DNA of 32,132 nt from Ardenticatenales bacterium (GCA_030593075.1 JAUVHW010000013.1:1-32132), one strand, 5' to 3'. Positions 15,008-25,511 are shown, numbered from the stretch's first letter. Notes: a model not told the origin generated them from the letters alone. Translations and numbers: made by a program.

Positions 15008-17179
15008 ATGAGCGGACCTTCGGATTATGCCGGCTCGAACTCGCCCTGGTCACCGATCAGGCGTTGGTTGAGGATGGCGCGGCCGGCGGCTGTCGGCCTT
15101 CTGCTGGCCGCCGTGCTCGGCACCATTCTCGTCTCCAATCTCCTGCCCGCCCCGGAGTTCACCCTTGAGGCCGGAGACACCGCTCCTGAGGACATCCTGG
15201 CCCCGCAGAACATCACCTACGTCTCGGAGGTACTGACCGAGAGAGCGCGGCAAGAGGCACGCACCAACGTGCGCGATGCATATGATCCGCCCGACATGCG
15301 GGTAGCGCGCTCCCAGGTCAACCGCACCAGGCTCGTCCTCGATTTCCTCGAGACGATCCGGGCCGACTCGCTCGCCGACCGCGAACTCCAGATCGACTAC
15401 ATAGGCGCCATTCCCGAGTTGGATCTTCCGAGGGAGACGCTGGACACACTGCTTGACCTGACCGCCAGCGAGTGGGAGACCGTCCGTCAGGACACGCTCA
15501 CTGCGGTGGATCAGGCCATGCGCGAGCAGATCCGAGAAGACCGGCTCGACGAGGCCCGGGCAGCTGTTCCCTTGCTCGTCCGGTTGGAGCTTCCGGAGGA
15601 GCAGGCCACTGTGGTGACCGCTCTCGCGCAGCAACTGATCGTACCCAACTCATCGTACAACCCGCAGCTGACCGAGCAACGTCGGCAAGAGGCGGAGAAC
15701 AGCGTTGCCCCGGTGCAGCAGTCATTCGACATCAACTCCACTATCGTGTACCAAGGGGATACGGTCGACGAGGCAGATATTGAGGCCATGCAGCGGCTTG
15801 GCCTGATGCAGGCCGAGGCCGACTGGCGGGACAGCATCAGCCTTGTCGTCGCGGCCGTGCTCATCGTCGCCCTGCTCGGGCTGTATGTCCAGCGGCTACA
15901 CCCCGAGTTCTTTGCCAGCGGCCGCCACATGATGCTCCTGTCCCTCCAGCTAGTCCTCTTTGCCTTCACGGCCAAGCTTATTGTACCAGGGCGTGCAGTC
16001 GTCCCGTTTCTCTTCCCGGCGGCCGGGCTCTCCATGCTGCTCACGGTGCTGTTTGATCCCAACCTGGCCATCATGGTCAGCCTCTGCGTGGCAGCGGTAG
16101 TAGGCGTTATCAGTGAGAATTCGCTAGAGTTGGCGGTCTACACTGCTGCTGGCGGCATCATCTCCGCCCTGGTCATCAGAAAATCGGCCCGGATCAGCAC
16201 GTTCTTCAGGGCAGGAATCGTGGTGGGTGTCGCCAACGCCAGTGTGGTTCTGATCTTCAGGCTGGGCGGTTCAGACCTCCTGGGCATCCTTCAGCTGATC
16301 GGCGCGGGTCTCATCAACGGTCTCTTCTCGGCCGCGCTTACAGTGCTCGGCTTTTACGTGGTGGGCAACGTGTTCAACGTGGTAACTTCCCTGCAACTCC
16401 AGGAACTGGCCCGCCTGGACCACCCCCTGCTGCAGGAACTCCTGCGCAAGGCGCCCGGCACCTATCACCACAGCCTCATGGTGGCCAATTTGGCCGAGCA
16501 GGCCGCACAGCGGATCGGAGCGGATTCCGAGATGGTCCGGGTGGGCTCCTTCTACCACGACGTAGGCAAGATCGCCCGGCCGTACTTTTTCACTGAGAAT
16601 CAGAACGGTTCCAACGCTCACGCGCGCCTCGACCCTCACACCAGCGCTCAGGCTATCACCAACCACGTCAAGGATGGCCTGGACCTCGCAAGGCGCTACC
16701 GGCTACCCGAGAGGATTCGCGCCTTCATCCCCGAGCATCAGGGGACGCGTCTCGTGAGCTATTTCTACCACGAGGCGGTGGAGGCCGCAGGGGACGCAAG
16801 CCAGGTAGAGGAAGAGGATTATAGGTATCCGGGTCCCAAACCTCAGAGCCGCGAGACTGCTCTGGTGCTGTTGGCCGATTCCTGCGAGGCTGCGTCTACC
16901 GCGCTGCAGAGCCGCGCTGAGGAAGAAATCGAAAGGCTCGTTACCTCAATTGTGAATGAGATCGTGATGGAGGGTGAGCTGGACGAGTCGGGCCTGACAC
17001 TGGGTGACATCCAGGCAGTGAAGGAGAGCCTGACTGAAACCCTCCAGGGACGGTTCCATGATCGGCCAAGATACCCCGGACAGGAGGCAGCCGATCACCC
17101 GGACACGCCTCCCAAAGAGGATGACAAAGCCCGCACTCGGCCAGGGCTGAGCGTGGCGGGCAGCGAGGAGGAGGAGTAG
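15008..17179 (+). CDS. 7TM-HD family phosphohydrolase (PgpH-like, c-di-AMP phosphodiesterase family)
   Basis: Extracytoplasmic region, multi-TM core, HD domain TYHHSLMVANLAEQAAQRIG...GSFYHDVGKIARPYFFTENQNG; next to ybeY. Confidence 0.93.
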   Translation: MSGPSDYAGSNSPWSPIRRWLRMARPAAVGLLLAAVLGTILVSNLLPAPEFTLEAGDTAPEDILAPQNITYVSEVLTERARQEARTNVRDAYDPPDMRVARSQVNRTRLVLDFLETIRADSLADRELQIDYIGAIPELDLPRETLDTLLDLTASEWETVRQDTLTAVDQAMREQIREDRLDEARAAVPLLVRLELPEEQATVVTALAQQLIVPNSSYNPQLTEQRRQEAENSVAPVQQSFDINSTIVYQGDTVDEADIEAMQRLGLMQAEADWRDSISLVVAAVLIVALLGLYVQRLHPEFFASGRHMMLLSLQLVLFAFTAKLIVPGRAVVPFLFPAAGLSMLLTVLFDPNLAIMVSLCVAAVVGVISENSLELAVYTAAGGIISALVIRKSARISTFFRAGIVVGVANASVVLIFRLGGSDLLGILQLIGAGLINGLFSAALTVLGFYVVGNVFNVVTSLQLQELARLDHPLLQELLRKAPGTYHHSLMVANLAEQAAQRIGADSEMVRVGSFYHDVGKIARPYFFTENQNGSNAHARLDPHTSAQAITNHVKDGLDLARRYRLPERIRAFIPEHQGTRLVSYFYHEAVEAAGDASQVEEEDYRYPGPKPQSRETALVLLADSCEAASTALQSRAEEEIERLVTSIVNEIVMEGELDESGLTLGDIQAVKESLTETLQGRFHDRPRYPGQEAADHPDTPPKEDDKARTRPGLSVAGSEEEE

Positions 17180-17180
17180 G

Positions 17181-17639
17181 GTGTACCGAATTGAGGTGTC
17201 GATCGCCGAAGGTATCGACGCCACCATCTCGGACGGCCTGCTCCAGGCCGCGGCTCGCGCCGCGCTGGTCAACCAGAACGCACCCGAAGGCGAGTTGACA
17301 ATCCTCGTCACCAGCGACGAACGGATGGCGGAGCTCAACCAGGCCCACCGCGGGGTAGCCGCCACGACCGACGTCCTCTCTTTCCCGGCCGGCGATCCTC
17401 TCCCGATTCCAGACCATGTCCGCTACTTCGGCGACATTGCCATCAGCCTGCCCCAGGCCCGGGACCAGGCTGCTGAGCGGGGGCACGCTCTGGACGCAGA
17501 GCTCCAACTGCTGGTAGTCCACGGGGCCCTCCACCTACTCGGACACGACCATGCGATACGAGAAGACAAGCTCCGCATGTGGGCTGTGCAGGAGGAAATC
17601 CTGACCGCGCTGGGGGTATCTGTCTCGGTAGAGTCATAG
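17181..17639 (+). CDS. ybeY: Endoribonuclease YbeY (rRNA maturation factor)
   Basis: TTDVLSFPAGD; VVHGALHLLGHDH Zn-binding motif; GTG start immediately after pgpH-like stop. Confidence 0.95.
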   Translation: MYRIEVSIAEGIDATISDGLLQAAARAALVNQNAPEGELTILVTSDERMAELNQAHRGVAATTDVLSFPAGDPLPIPDHVRYFGDIAISLPQARDQAAERGHALDAELQLLVVHGALHLLGHDHAIREDKLRMWAVQEEILTALGVSVSVES

Positions 17640-17670
17640 CAGCACCTCCACGACCACCACCAGGTGCTGC
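17639..17670 (+). terminator. Hairpin after ybeY
   Basis: GCAGCACCT-N14-AGGTGCTGC, between the ybeY stop and the next likely ATG (17697). Confidence 0.5.
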
Positions 17671-17696
17671 CCCTGCCCCGTTCCGCCAGGAAAGCA

Positions 17697-19778
17697 ATGA
17701 CCACCTCTGGGTTAGCGGCCGCTGCATCCAGCACTGAGAGAAGCAGGGCGGCCGTCTGGCCCTTGCTGGTGGTAGGGCTGGCCTTTTTCCTCCGCGTCTA
17801 TCTACTCTCCAGCGTCCCTTTTGGCTGGCACCCCGACGAAGCCACCAAGGCTCTCCTGGCCCGCGATTTGCTGGCAGGCGAGGACCGCCCAGTATTCTTC
17901 TCGGCCTTTACCGGCCGGGATGCGCTGTACGTCTATCTGGAAGCGGCTACCTTTGCGTTGCTGGGCGAGGGGATGTTCGCCGGCCGGTTGCTCTCGGCGC
18001 TGATCGGGGTGCTCACGGTGGCCTGCACTTACGCAGTGGGCAGGGAGCTGTTCAATCGACGTGTGGGGCTGTTTGCGGCCGCGCTGCTTGGCGTGTCCCT
18101 CTGGCACCTCATCGCCAGCCGCAACGGTTATCGGGCGGTGATACAGCCGCTGGTGCAGCTTCCTGTGTTCTGGTTCCTGTTTCGGGGCTTGCGACTTCCC
18201 CCGTCAGGGTGGCGAGCAAGTGGGCGCCTCCTGGCCGCGGGGTTGTTCCTGGGCCTTACCCAGTACACCTATACGGCCGCTCGTGCATTCCCCATCCTCA
18301 TCCTAGCAGTGGTTCTTTCGATGTGGATGATCGCCCCTTCAGCGGTCGGACGCCGGTGGAGGCCCATCGCCGCCATGTTTCTCGTCGCGGCCGCCGTCGC
18401 TCTGCCGTTGGCAGGGCACTTTGCGCGGAACCCGACCGATTTCTACGGCCGCGCGACCCAGATTTCGGTATCGGCTCCTGCGTGGGCCGGAGGAGACCCA
18501 TGGGGCCGCCTGTGGCAGAGCGTCAGAGAGACTGCGGGCATGTTCACCAGCTGGGGCGATCCGAACTACCGCTTCAACCTGGCAGGCCGGCCGGTGTTCG
18601 GTCTGGCAGAGGGGACGCTATTCTACTGCGGCTTGCTGCTTGCCCTCTGGCTCACCTTCCGGCGACAGCAGTCGCACCGCGCTGCACACGCAGCGCTGCT
18701 CCTCTGGTTGGGGATCATGCTACTCCCGATGACGCTCTCGGCGGAGAGCCTGCCCTACTACCAACGCGCCATCGGCGTTCTGCCGGCAGTCTACTTCTTT
18801 CCCGCTTTGTCTGTGGACGCCGCTATCGCGTGGGTCGAGCGCCACAAGCTCTTCCTCGACTCCGCGCGGGCCGTGGGCATTCTGGTTCTCCTCTGGTGCC
18901 TCCTCTCTCTGGCCCTGGAGGTGCATCAGGCGTATTCCGTCGAGTGGCACCAGGCGGAGCGCAACGACAGCGACCGCCGCGTGGCGATGGTGTATGCGGC
19001 CGAGTACCTGAGACGATCAGAACCAGCCGGGGAACTCTATCTCTCAAGCGAGTACAGCGAGCACCCCACGCTGGCTTTCCTGGCCCCAGGGCAATACGAG
19101 GGCATACACTGGTTCGACGCACGGCAGAGCCTGCCGCTGGCACCGTCCGAGGCGACGTATCTGCTGCTCCTGGAGAACGCACCTCAGCCAGCGCTCCTGA
19201 GCCGGGTCCCGCGCCTGCAGCGGATCGATACCCGCCTCGATCGCTTTGGCCGACCCGTTCTAGAGGTCTACCGCTGGCGCGAAGGAGTCCCTCCGGCACC
19301 CTCCGACGTGTCACCTGTCATCTGGTCCTGGGAGGTGACGTTCGAACCGGGTGACCCTCAGGGGTTGCGCCACCAGATCCCCCCGCCCGTGAACCTGGGC
19401 AACGTGCTAGAGTACGTCGGAAACGACCGTAGCTCCGATGTGCTGCAACCGGGCGGGACCCTTGAGTTGGTGCTGTACTGGCGGCTGCTTCAGCGGCCGG
19501 AGCGTCACTACTCTATCTTTGCCCACCTACTGGATTCCCAGAGCCACATCGCGGCCGAGTACGACGCCAACCGCTACCCCACTTCTTTCTGGCAGGAGAA
19601 CGGTGGCGAGACCCTGCTGAGCTATTTCCCCTTATCGACTGAGGCGGGCATTGAGGCGGGAGAGTACCAATTGGAGATCGGCGTCTACCACCAGCCAACG
19701 GGGGAGCGGCTTCAGGTATATGACGGCGAGGAAACGGTGGCGGACCGCCTGCTGCTGCGGCCGGTGAAGGTGCACTGA
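17697..19778 (+). CDS. GT39/PMT-like polytopic glycosyltransferase with C-terminal beta-rich domain
   Basis: FGWHPDEATKALLARDLLAGEDRPVFFSAFTGRDALYVYLEAATFALLG (first-loop DE motif); many TM segments; soluble C-terminus LYWRLLQRPERHYSIFAHLLDSQ...YPTSFW...GEYQLEIGVYHQPTGERL. Confidence 0.82.
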   Translation: MTTSGLAAAASSTERSRAAVWPLLVVGLAFFLRVYLLSSVPFGWHPDEATKALLARDLLAGEDRPVFFSAFTGRDALYVYLEAATFALLGEGMFAGRLLSALIGVLTVACTYAVGRELFNRRVGLFAAALLGVSLWHLIASRNGYRAVIQPLVQLPVFWFLFRGLRLPPSGWRASGRLLAAGLFLGLTQYTYTAARAFPILILAVVLSMWMIAPSAVGRRWRPIAAMFLVAAAVALPLAGHFARNPTDFYGRATQISVSAPAWAGGDPWGRLWQSVRETAGMFTSWGDPNYRFNLAGRPVFGLAEGTLFYCGLLLALWLTFRRQQSHRAAHAALLLWLGIMLLPMTLSAESLPYYQRAIGVLPAVYFFPALSVDAAIAWVERHKLFLDSARAVGILVLLWCLLSLALEVHQAYSVEWHQAERNDSDRRVAMVYAAEYLRRSEPAGELYLSSEYSEHPTLAFLAPGQYEGIHWFDARQSLPLAPSEATYLLLLENAPQPALLSRVPRLQRIDTRLDRFGRPVLEVYRWREGVPPAPSDVSPVIWSWEVTFEPGDPQGLRHQIPPPVNLGNVLEYVGNDRSSDVLQPGGTLELVLYWRLLQRPERHYSIFAHLLDSQSHIAAEYDANRYPTSFWQENGGETLLSYFPLSTEAGIEAGEYQLEIGVYHQPTGERLQVYDGEETVADRLLLRPVKVH

Positions 19779-19791
19779 ACGCAATCCTGCC

Positions 19792-21147
19792 CTACTGCCG
19801 GTGAGGCTCGGCGTCAAGCGACGCCCGCGCTGGCGCCAAAGGCACGACGAAATAGCTGGTCAGGCTGTACTCCATGACCGGTGCAATCAGCCTCTGCGCT
19901 CTGTCGGCAATGCCGCCATAGCCCCCGCCCAGATACCAGATGGCAGCGCCTTTGACCTCGGGGAAAGGCGCATACAGCGCCGAAGTCCAGGCGATATCGC
20001 GCATGGCCTCGTTCACAGAGGGGACGTCGTTGTACACCCAGCCCCACTCGGTGATCAAGATGGTCGGCCGGGGGATGCCATGCTGGTCACAGACCTGAAA
20101 GAGGCGCAGAAAGCGACCGACACGGAATGGATACTGAGCCGCGATGTCATCCCGCGTTAGGCTGTACTCGTGCACTGCAACCGCCAGGCGGTCGGGATGC
20201 TCGCCCGCCAGCCGCAGGAAATCGAGCATGGCAGGGGACTGCCAGTCCTCGGGCTCTGGCTCCCCGGTCGACCAGCCAAAGGCAGCCCAGCGAAAACCCG
20301 CGTCCAACGTCATTTGGGCTGTTGCCAGGGAGAACAGAGCCAGCCACTCAGAGCGGTTCTTGTCTATCTCATTGACCGTCTCCAGCCAGACGAGGGAGGG
20401 GTCGAGTTCAGGCGGGAACAGGCTGCGGTGCTGCTCCCAGTGCAGTCGGGCTGCTTCCTCAGGCGGCAGGTCGTAATTCGGCACGCCGTCAGTACTCCGA
20501 AAGACAAGAGTGTGAGGCACTCCACTCGACTGCACGAGTCCCTGAGCTTCATAGAGGGGTCCGGCGTAATCCACACTCTTGAGGAAAAAGGGTACCCCAG
20601 CCTCATCCAGACGACGCATCCACTCTCCCAACCCCCTCTCGTTCCCACCCACACTGACGTGAAAGCCTATCTTGGCTGTACCGAGATCCTGACCGGAGGC
20701 TTGCAGCTCGGCCCTGACAACAGCGAAGTCAATGGTCGGGAATGGCGTGCTGGTAGGCGTCGCTGTTCGCGGTGCAGCCTTGGCGGCCGGCGTGCGCGGC
20801 ACAGGCGTCGCGCCAGCCGCCTCCCCTCCCGAGATCGCCGGGAGATAGACCTCTGAGACAGCGTTCACCCGTTCAGGCGAAGGAGTCGCCGCTAGACCGG
20901 TAGACAGGTCCGCCGCCGGAGCTGCGTCAGGCTCTGAATCAGGCAATGCTCCCGTTGCCGCCGGCGACCTGCTGTAGAGAGCGGTCCCGCTCCCTTTTGG
21001 CGGGGCAACCTCGGGTTCGGGCATGCGAATCCGTGCGTAGAAAACCATGGTCACAAGCAGGGCAAGCAGGGCCCCCGCGACCACAAGGAGCACAGTCCCA
21101 CGGCGAGCAGGGGGGCACAGCTGCCAGCCGTCAGCCGCCACTCCCAT
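19792..21147 (-). CDS. Membrane-anchored glycoside hydrolase-like (TIM-barrel) protein
   Basis: N-terminal TM, TP-rich linker, then GFHVSVGG...FLKSVDYAG...WLETVNEID...AVAVHEYSL...PTILITEWGWVYND; candidate catalytic Glu pair. Confidence 0.7.
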   Translation of the reverse strand: MGVAADGWQLCPPARRGTVLLVVAGALLALLVTMVFYARIRMPEPEVAPPKGSGTALYSRSPAATGALPDSEPDAAPAADLSTGLAATPSPERVNAVSEVYLPAISGGEAAGATPVPRTPAAKAAPRTATPTSTPFPTIDFAVVRAELQASGQDLGTAKIGFHVSVGGNERGLGEWMRRLDEAGVPFFLKSVDYAGPLYEAQGLVQSSGVPHTLVFRSTDGVPNYDLPPEEAARLHWEQHRSLFPPELDPSLVWLETVNEIDKNRSEWLALFSLATAQMTLDAGFRWAAFGWSTGEPEPEDWQSPAMLDFLRLAGEHPDRLAVAVHEYSLTRDDIAAQYPFRVGRFLRLFQVCDQHGIPRPTILITEWGWVYNDVPSVNEAMRDIAWTSALYAPFPEVKGAAIWYLGGGYGGIADRAQRLIAPVMEYSLTSYFVVPLAPARASLDAEPHRQ

Positions 21148-21213
21148 CGCCTCATCAGGCGCTTGCCGTCGTTCCTTCTCAGGGGTCAGGTCGGTCAGTC
21201 TCCCACTTGCTTG

Positions 21214-23553
21214 TTAACGCCAGCGCTCAAAGAGACGAGCCGGCCGCACGATGGCGATCACTAGCACTACCACTGCCAACAACGTCACCCCTGCGCCCCA
21301 CTGCAGCGATAGCGGCCGGTAGGCGAACTCCACCGAGTGCTTGCCGGCCGGGACGCAGACCGCCCGAACCGCCGTGTAAGCTACTAGCGGCTCTGCCGGC
21401 GTGTCATCCACCGTAACCCGCCACCCTGGGTAGGCGGTCTCGCTCAATACCAGAAGAGCTGGAGCCTGGCTATCTGTCTCGATCAGCCAGTAGCCTGGTC
21501 GCTCCTCCACGACGTGTGCCGTTCCAGGTGAATCCGGCGCCGGTCCCACCGTGCAGGCCGCCGGCTGGCTCAGGATCACGGTCTCAGCGGGGTCCAAGTC
21601 GGGTGCATGGATGCGAGCTATGGCGGTGACGGTATCGCTAATCTCCTCGGTCTGGTAGACCAGCCGGGCAATGGGCAGGCTCCGGGCTCGACGATAGACC
21701 CATACGGACGCGGTGTTGCCTACCAATTCCAGCGGCCGGTCGCCCTGCGTGTAATCGGCGAGAGGCACGGGAGCAATCACATACTCGGCTCCCAGGACAT
21801 CGTAGGCCGTCGACCGGGGGTCGGGCACCGAGGCAGCAAGGTCATGAGTAGCAGCGACCTCAAGGGCATTGTAGCCAAAGATGCTGCGCAGCCCGACCCG
21901 GCCGGCGCCGTTCTGGGCAAAGATGGAAACGCCCCACGGCAGGACACGACCACCTGTCTCACCGATGATCTGGTGGGCATCCGTCCACAATGGGTCAGGC
22001 GCGGTGGGCTCCAGCCGAACCAACTTGAGCCCAAAGCTCCACAGATCCACTACCGTCAGTGTCAGCAGCCCGGCCGCCAGGACCGGCCGCAGCTTGGTGC
22101 CACCGTCGCCAGTCCTCAGGTAACTCCAGAGAAGCGCCCCCGCCACCAGAAAGAGAGCCAGCGCCCAGGACCAGCCGCCAAGCTGGTGCCACAGCCGGCC
22201 GCTGGTTTCAGTCGGGTGCTGAGCAGCAAAGACTGCTCCGGTCACCGCCAGCCCCAGACAACCCAGCACGGCCGCCAAGACCAGCGACCGCCGCATCAGC
22301 GGGCGCAACAATGCGCGCCGCTCTTCGGCCGGCAGACGCTGCCATACCGAGATCGCCTCCCCCAGCAGCGCGCTGGCGGCGAAAGTGAACAGTATGAGCG
22401 CGCGGCCGGGCGCTCTCACCAGGCGAAAGAGCGGCAAGAGACCATAGGCTGCCCGATACAGGAATCCGTACCTGCCCAGTGCCAGCAATAGACCGAGCAG
22501 AGTCAGCCCCACGTAATACCAGGTGAGACGGCTCGGCTTGCGCAGGCCCAACAGCAATCCCAGGATGGGCAGCAGGCCAGCATAGTAAGTGAGCTCGGCA
22601 AAGTTCGGCACACTCCAGTAGCCGGCTCGCGTCGGCTCCCCAAAGTACTCCGGAATAAGCAAGGTGATGAGGTGGGACGGCGGAAAGGAGAAATCAGTGG
22701 CGAACTCAAAGGTCGACGCGGCGGCCCGAGCCGAATTCAGGCCCAGCTCGATGAAAGGCACCATCTGCACCCCGCTCAGAAATAATCCCCCCAGCCCGCT
22801 AAGCGCGGCCTGCCGCACCACCAGTCTCCACTGCCCGGTGGTAAGGCCCAGGAAGAGCGCAAACCCCATCCAAACCAGAACAAGGTAGAGCAGAGAGGCG
22901 GTGTGGCCTGCGAGGACCGCCAGCGCCACCGGCACCGCGGCGAACAGCGCCTCCCGGACAGTACCCCTCCCCACACTGCAATCCAAGGCCAGCAGCATCC
23001 ACGGCAGCCACGCGGACGTCGCCAGGAGCCCAATGTGCCCCGCCCACAGGCGCGCGGTGGCGAACCCGCTGAAGCAAAAGGCCATTCCCGCCAACAGCGC
23101 GGCCAGCGAGCTGCCCCGCATGCGCCGGACAAAGAGCAGCATGCCGACACCTGCCAGGCAGACGTGAAGCGCCACGTACCAACTGACGCCAAGATTGGCT
23201 GGCAATAGGATAGCCAACCAGGCAGGTGGATAGAACACGCCCGCTTGTGGGTTGCTGATGAACGGATACCCGCCGAAATGGTAGGGATCCCACAGCGGCA
23301 GACTACCTTGCCAGACCTCCTGGCGGGCGAAGCTGAACCAGGGGTAGAAGAGCCCCTGCACATCGTGTCCGCCCAGCGCCCGGCCCGAGGCAGGAAACAG
23401 GGACTGCCCCATGAAGACCAGGGTCAGAGCCATCAGCAGGGCGACGTGCGCCCAGGTTGACAGGCGATGCTGGCTGCTGCCGTGGTTGGGGCTGGCGTTT
23501 GGTCCACTTCCAGACATGTCAGCCATGGCTGCCAAAGGCGTGATGCGCTTCAC
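21214..23553 (-). CDS. YfhO-family polytopic membrane protein
   Basis: GHDVQGLFYPWFSFARQEVWQGSLPLWDPYHFGGYPFISNPQAGVFYPP; TM-rich; C-terminal VLSETAYPGWRVTVDDTPAEPLVAYTAVRAVCVPAGKHSVEFAYRP. GTGA overlap with the upstream gene. Confidence 0.9.
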   Translation of the reverse strand: MKRITPLAAMADMSGSGPNASPNHGSSQHRLSTWAHVALLMALTLVFMGQSLFPASGRALGGHDVQGLFYPWFSFARQEVWQGSLPLWDPYHFGGYPFISNPQAGVFYPPAWLAILLPANLGVSWYVALHVCLAGVGMLLFVRRMRGSSLAALLAGMAFCFSGFATARLWAGHIGLLATSAWLPWMLLALDCSVGRGTVREALFAAVPVALAVLAGHTASLLYLVLVWMGFALFLGLTTGQWRLVVRQAALSGLGGLFLSGVQMVPFIELGLNSARAAASTFEFATDFSFPPSHLITLLIPEYFGEPTRAGYWSVPNFAELTYYAGLLPILGLLLGLRKPSRLTWYYVGLTLLGLLLALGRYGFLYRAAYGLLPLFRLVRAPGRALILFTFAASALLGEAISVWQRLPAEERRALLRPLMRRSLVLAAVLGCLGLAVTGAVFAAQHPTETSGRLWHQLGGWSWALALFLVAGALLWSYLRTGDGGTKLRPVLAAGLLTLTVVDLWSFGLKLVRLEPTAPDPLWTDAHQIIGETGGRVLPWGVSIFAQNGAGRVGLRSIFGYNALEVAATHDLAASVPDPRSTAYDVLGAEYVIAPVPLADYTQGDRPLELVGNTASVWVYRRARSLPIARLVYQTEEISDTVTAIARIHAPDLDPAETVILSQPAACTVGPAPDSPGTAHVVEERPGYWLIETDSQAPALLVLSETAYPGWRVTVDDTPAEPLVAYTAVRAVCVPAGKHSVEFAYRPLSLQWGAGVTLLAVVVLVIAIVRPARLFERWR

Positions 23554-25307
23554 CCTGCGCAGTCATTCCAGTTCAGGATGAAATCGCGGAACTCGTCGTT
23601 TGAACCGCCGGTCCTCTGAATGACAATGAGGCCACCGGTTCGAAACACGACACCATAGCGCTCTATGTCCAGCTGAGCTACGTACTCGCGGTACTGATCA
23701 CAGACGATGTAGTCCTGATCGTACAGGTTGAGAAACACAATATCCGGATTGGTTGGGGCTTTGCGCTGGGTAGGGATACCAATGATATAGAGCTCCCGGC
23801 GCTGCGCCAGGTGGGGAGCATAGTCATTGGTGGTGACCAGAGAACCTGCAGCCGGCGTGACCTGAAGTGCCAACTCAACAACCTCAGCGTTGACAACCCG
23901 AGCCAGCGCGGAGGGTACTGCCTGGTTCTCGGTGAACGGATTGTCCGTCCAAAAGGCCGCCGCCGCGAGCGGAATCAATCCCAGGCCGAGCAGACGCCAG
24001 GTCCATGGAGAGGCATCTCTCGAAGCAGCTGCGGTCCTGAGACGGGAGAGTCCAAAGATAGTGGCAACGAACAGAAAAGGGATGAGGGGAACCGCGTATT
24101 GGCAGTATATGGTAGCTTGACAGTGGTGTTGCGCCAGTAGATTGAGAGCCAGTCCGGGAACGGCCGGGAGCAGCTCGGGCAGGCCCACCAAGGCCAGAAA
24201 CCCGACTGGCACCAGGAGCTGCAGCAGGTAGAGCAGCCGCTTGGGGTCCATAACGTGACGCCAGACCTCGGCCGGGCGAGATACCGGCGCCGCCAGCATC
24301 TGCAGGGGAGACTCACCCAGCCACAGGTACCGGCTCAGGGTGTCCGGACTCGCCCCTCGTACCGTGGGAATCAACCAGAACGATGCCGCCCAGAACGTCA
24401 GCAGGCCGATGCCAATCCAGACAACACCAAAGCCGACCTCGCGCCGCGCAAGCAGAGCATAGAGACCAAAGGCGGCGACGGTCAACCCCATGTTCTCCTT
24501 GCACAGCAGCGGAATCACAAGCCAGAAAGACGCCCATCTTTGATGGTTGCGCTCCAGCGCATAGAAGGCAGCAATGAAGGCCGGGATCGACAGGGCCTCA
24601 ACATGAAAGTCGAAGCGAGCCACAAAGCCTACGCTGGGTGAAGCCAAATAGGCAGCAGCCACCCCCAGTGCGATTGCCGGACTCGACAGCTTGTGCTTCG
24701 CCAGGCAGTAGAGAGGCACGGCCGCCGCCGAAAGGCCAACTGTCTGCAGAACCAGTAGCGTCACCGGCGAAGGGAACAGCGCGTAAAACGGCAGTGCAAC
24801 GGCCAGAAAGGGACGAAAATGGTCGGCAAACGAATTGTCAACCTCGATTGAGCTGGCGAAGAAGCGGCCGTGCAAGGTGTTCCATACTATCTGCTCATTG
24901 ATCGCCAGATCGTAACCGGTGGAATTGAAGCGCTGGTGGCGGGTGATAGACAGCCAACCGTACGCCGCCACGAATGCCGCCATCAGAGCAACCAGCGAGG
25001 CAGCTGGTACCCATGAGCGCACACCGGGCCAGCGAATTGACGTAGGTGAAGACCGCCTACCGGTGACGACAGCCACCAACGCTAGGCCAGCGACCGCAAG
25101 AAACCACACTACTGCCACCAGCAGCAGGCGGTAGAGCCGTTCACTCTGCCACGGGAAGAGGCCCCCGATCTGCCCCTGGGTCACGCCATAGGCGCCGAGC
25201 GCGGCCACGCCGAACAGCGCACAGCTAACCAGGACCAGTACGGCGCCCCAGGCTCGCCTCGCGGTCATCGCCGCCACGCCGCGGCCGCAGAGGAGACAAG
25301 CACCCAA
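23550..25307 (-). CDS. DUF2079 domain-containing polytopic membrane protein
   Basis: GYDLAINEQIVWNTLHGRFFASSIEVDNSFADHFRPFLAVALPFYALFPSPVTLLVLQT; start could be ATG 25268. Confidence 0.9.
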   Translation of the reverse strand: MGACLLCGRGVAAMTARRAWGAVLVLVSCALFGVAALGAYGVTQGQIGGLFPWQSERLYRLLLVAVVWFLAVAGLALVAVVTGRRSSPTSIRWPGVRSWVPAASLVALMAAFVAAYGWLSITRHQRFNSTGYDLAINEQIVWNTLHGRFFASSIEVDNSFADHFRPFLAVALPFYALFPSPVTLLVLQTVGLSAAAVPLYCLAKHKLSSPAIALGVAAAYLASPSVGFVARFDFHVEALSIPAFIAAFYALERNHQRWASFWLVIPLLCKENMGLTVAAFGLYALLARREVGFGVVWIGIGLLTFWAASFWLIPTVRGASPDTLSRYLWLGESPLQMLAAPVSRPAEVWRHVMDPKRLLYLLQLLVPVGFLALVGLPELLPAVPGLALNLLAQHHCQATIYCQYAVPLIPFLFVATIFGLSRLRTAAASRDASPWTWRLLGLGLIPLAAAAFWTDNPFTENQAVPSALARVVNAEVVELALQVTPAAGSLVTTNDYAPHLAQRRELYIIGIPTQRKAPTNPDIVFLNLYDQDYIVCDQYREYVAQLDIERYGVVFRTGGLIVIQRTGGSNDEFRDFILNWNDCAG

Positions 25308-25481
25308 ATGAGCATCAAGTAGAGGAGCCTGTCTGGTGTATGCACTGCTTCGATTCCCTCAGATGCCTCGGCGCAGTCGCTCCTCGGGCTGGTGGTCGTT
25401 GTAGCGTGAGGACCGCGGTCGAGTGCTCCGCTCAAGGCCTTCAGAGTATTCCTGCCACGTGCATAGTCGCGTCAGGCCACT

Positions 25482-25511
25482 ACTATAGCACAGTTGACGC
25501 CGTACGGGCAA
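25482..25511 (-). promoter_or_regulatory. Promoter for the DUF2079-YfhO-GH operon
   Basis: Minus strand TTGCCC-N18-TATAGT, interleaved with the opposite-strand promoter. Confidence 0.45.

Noticed and set aside
14534-17639. YqeY / PgpH-HD / YbeY group as a novel system
   Set aside because: PgpH-YbeY adjacency is common bacterial housekeeping synteny; motifs are canonical.
18209-19354. 381-aa alternate-frame plus ORF within the GT39 gene
   Set aside because: Overlaps a TM-rich conserved CDS in another frame; Arg/Pro-rich low-complexity translation.
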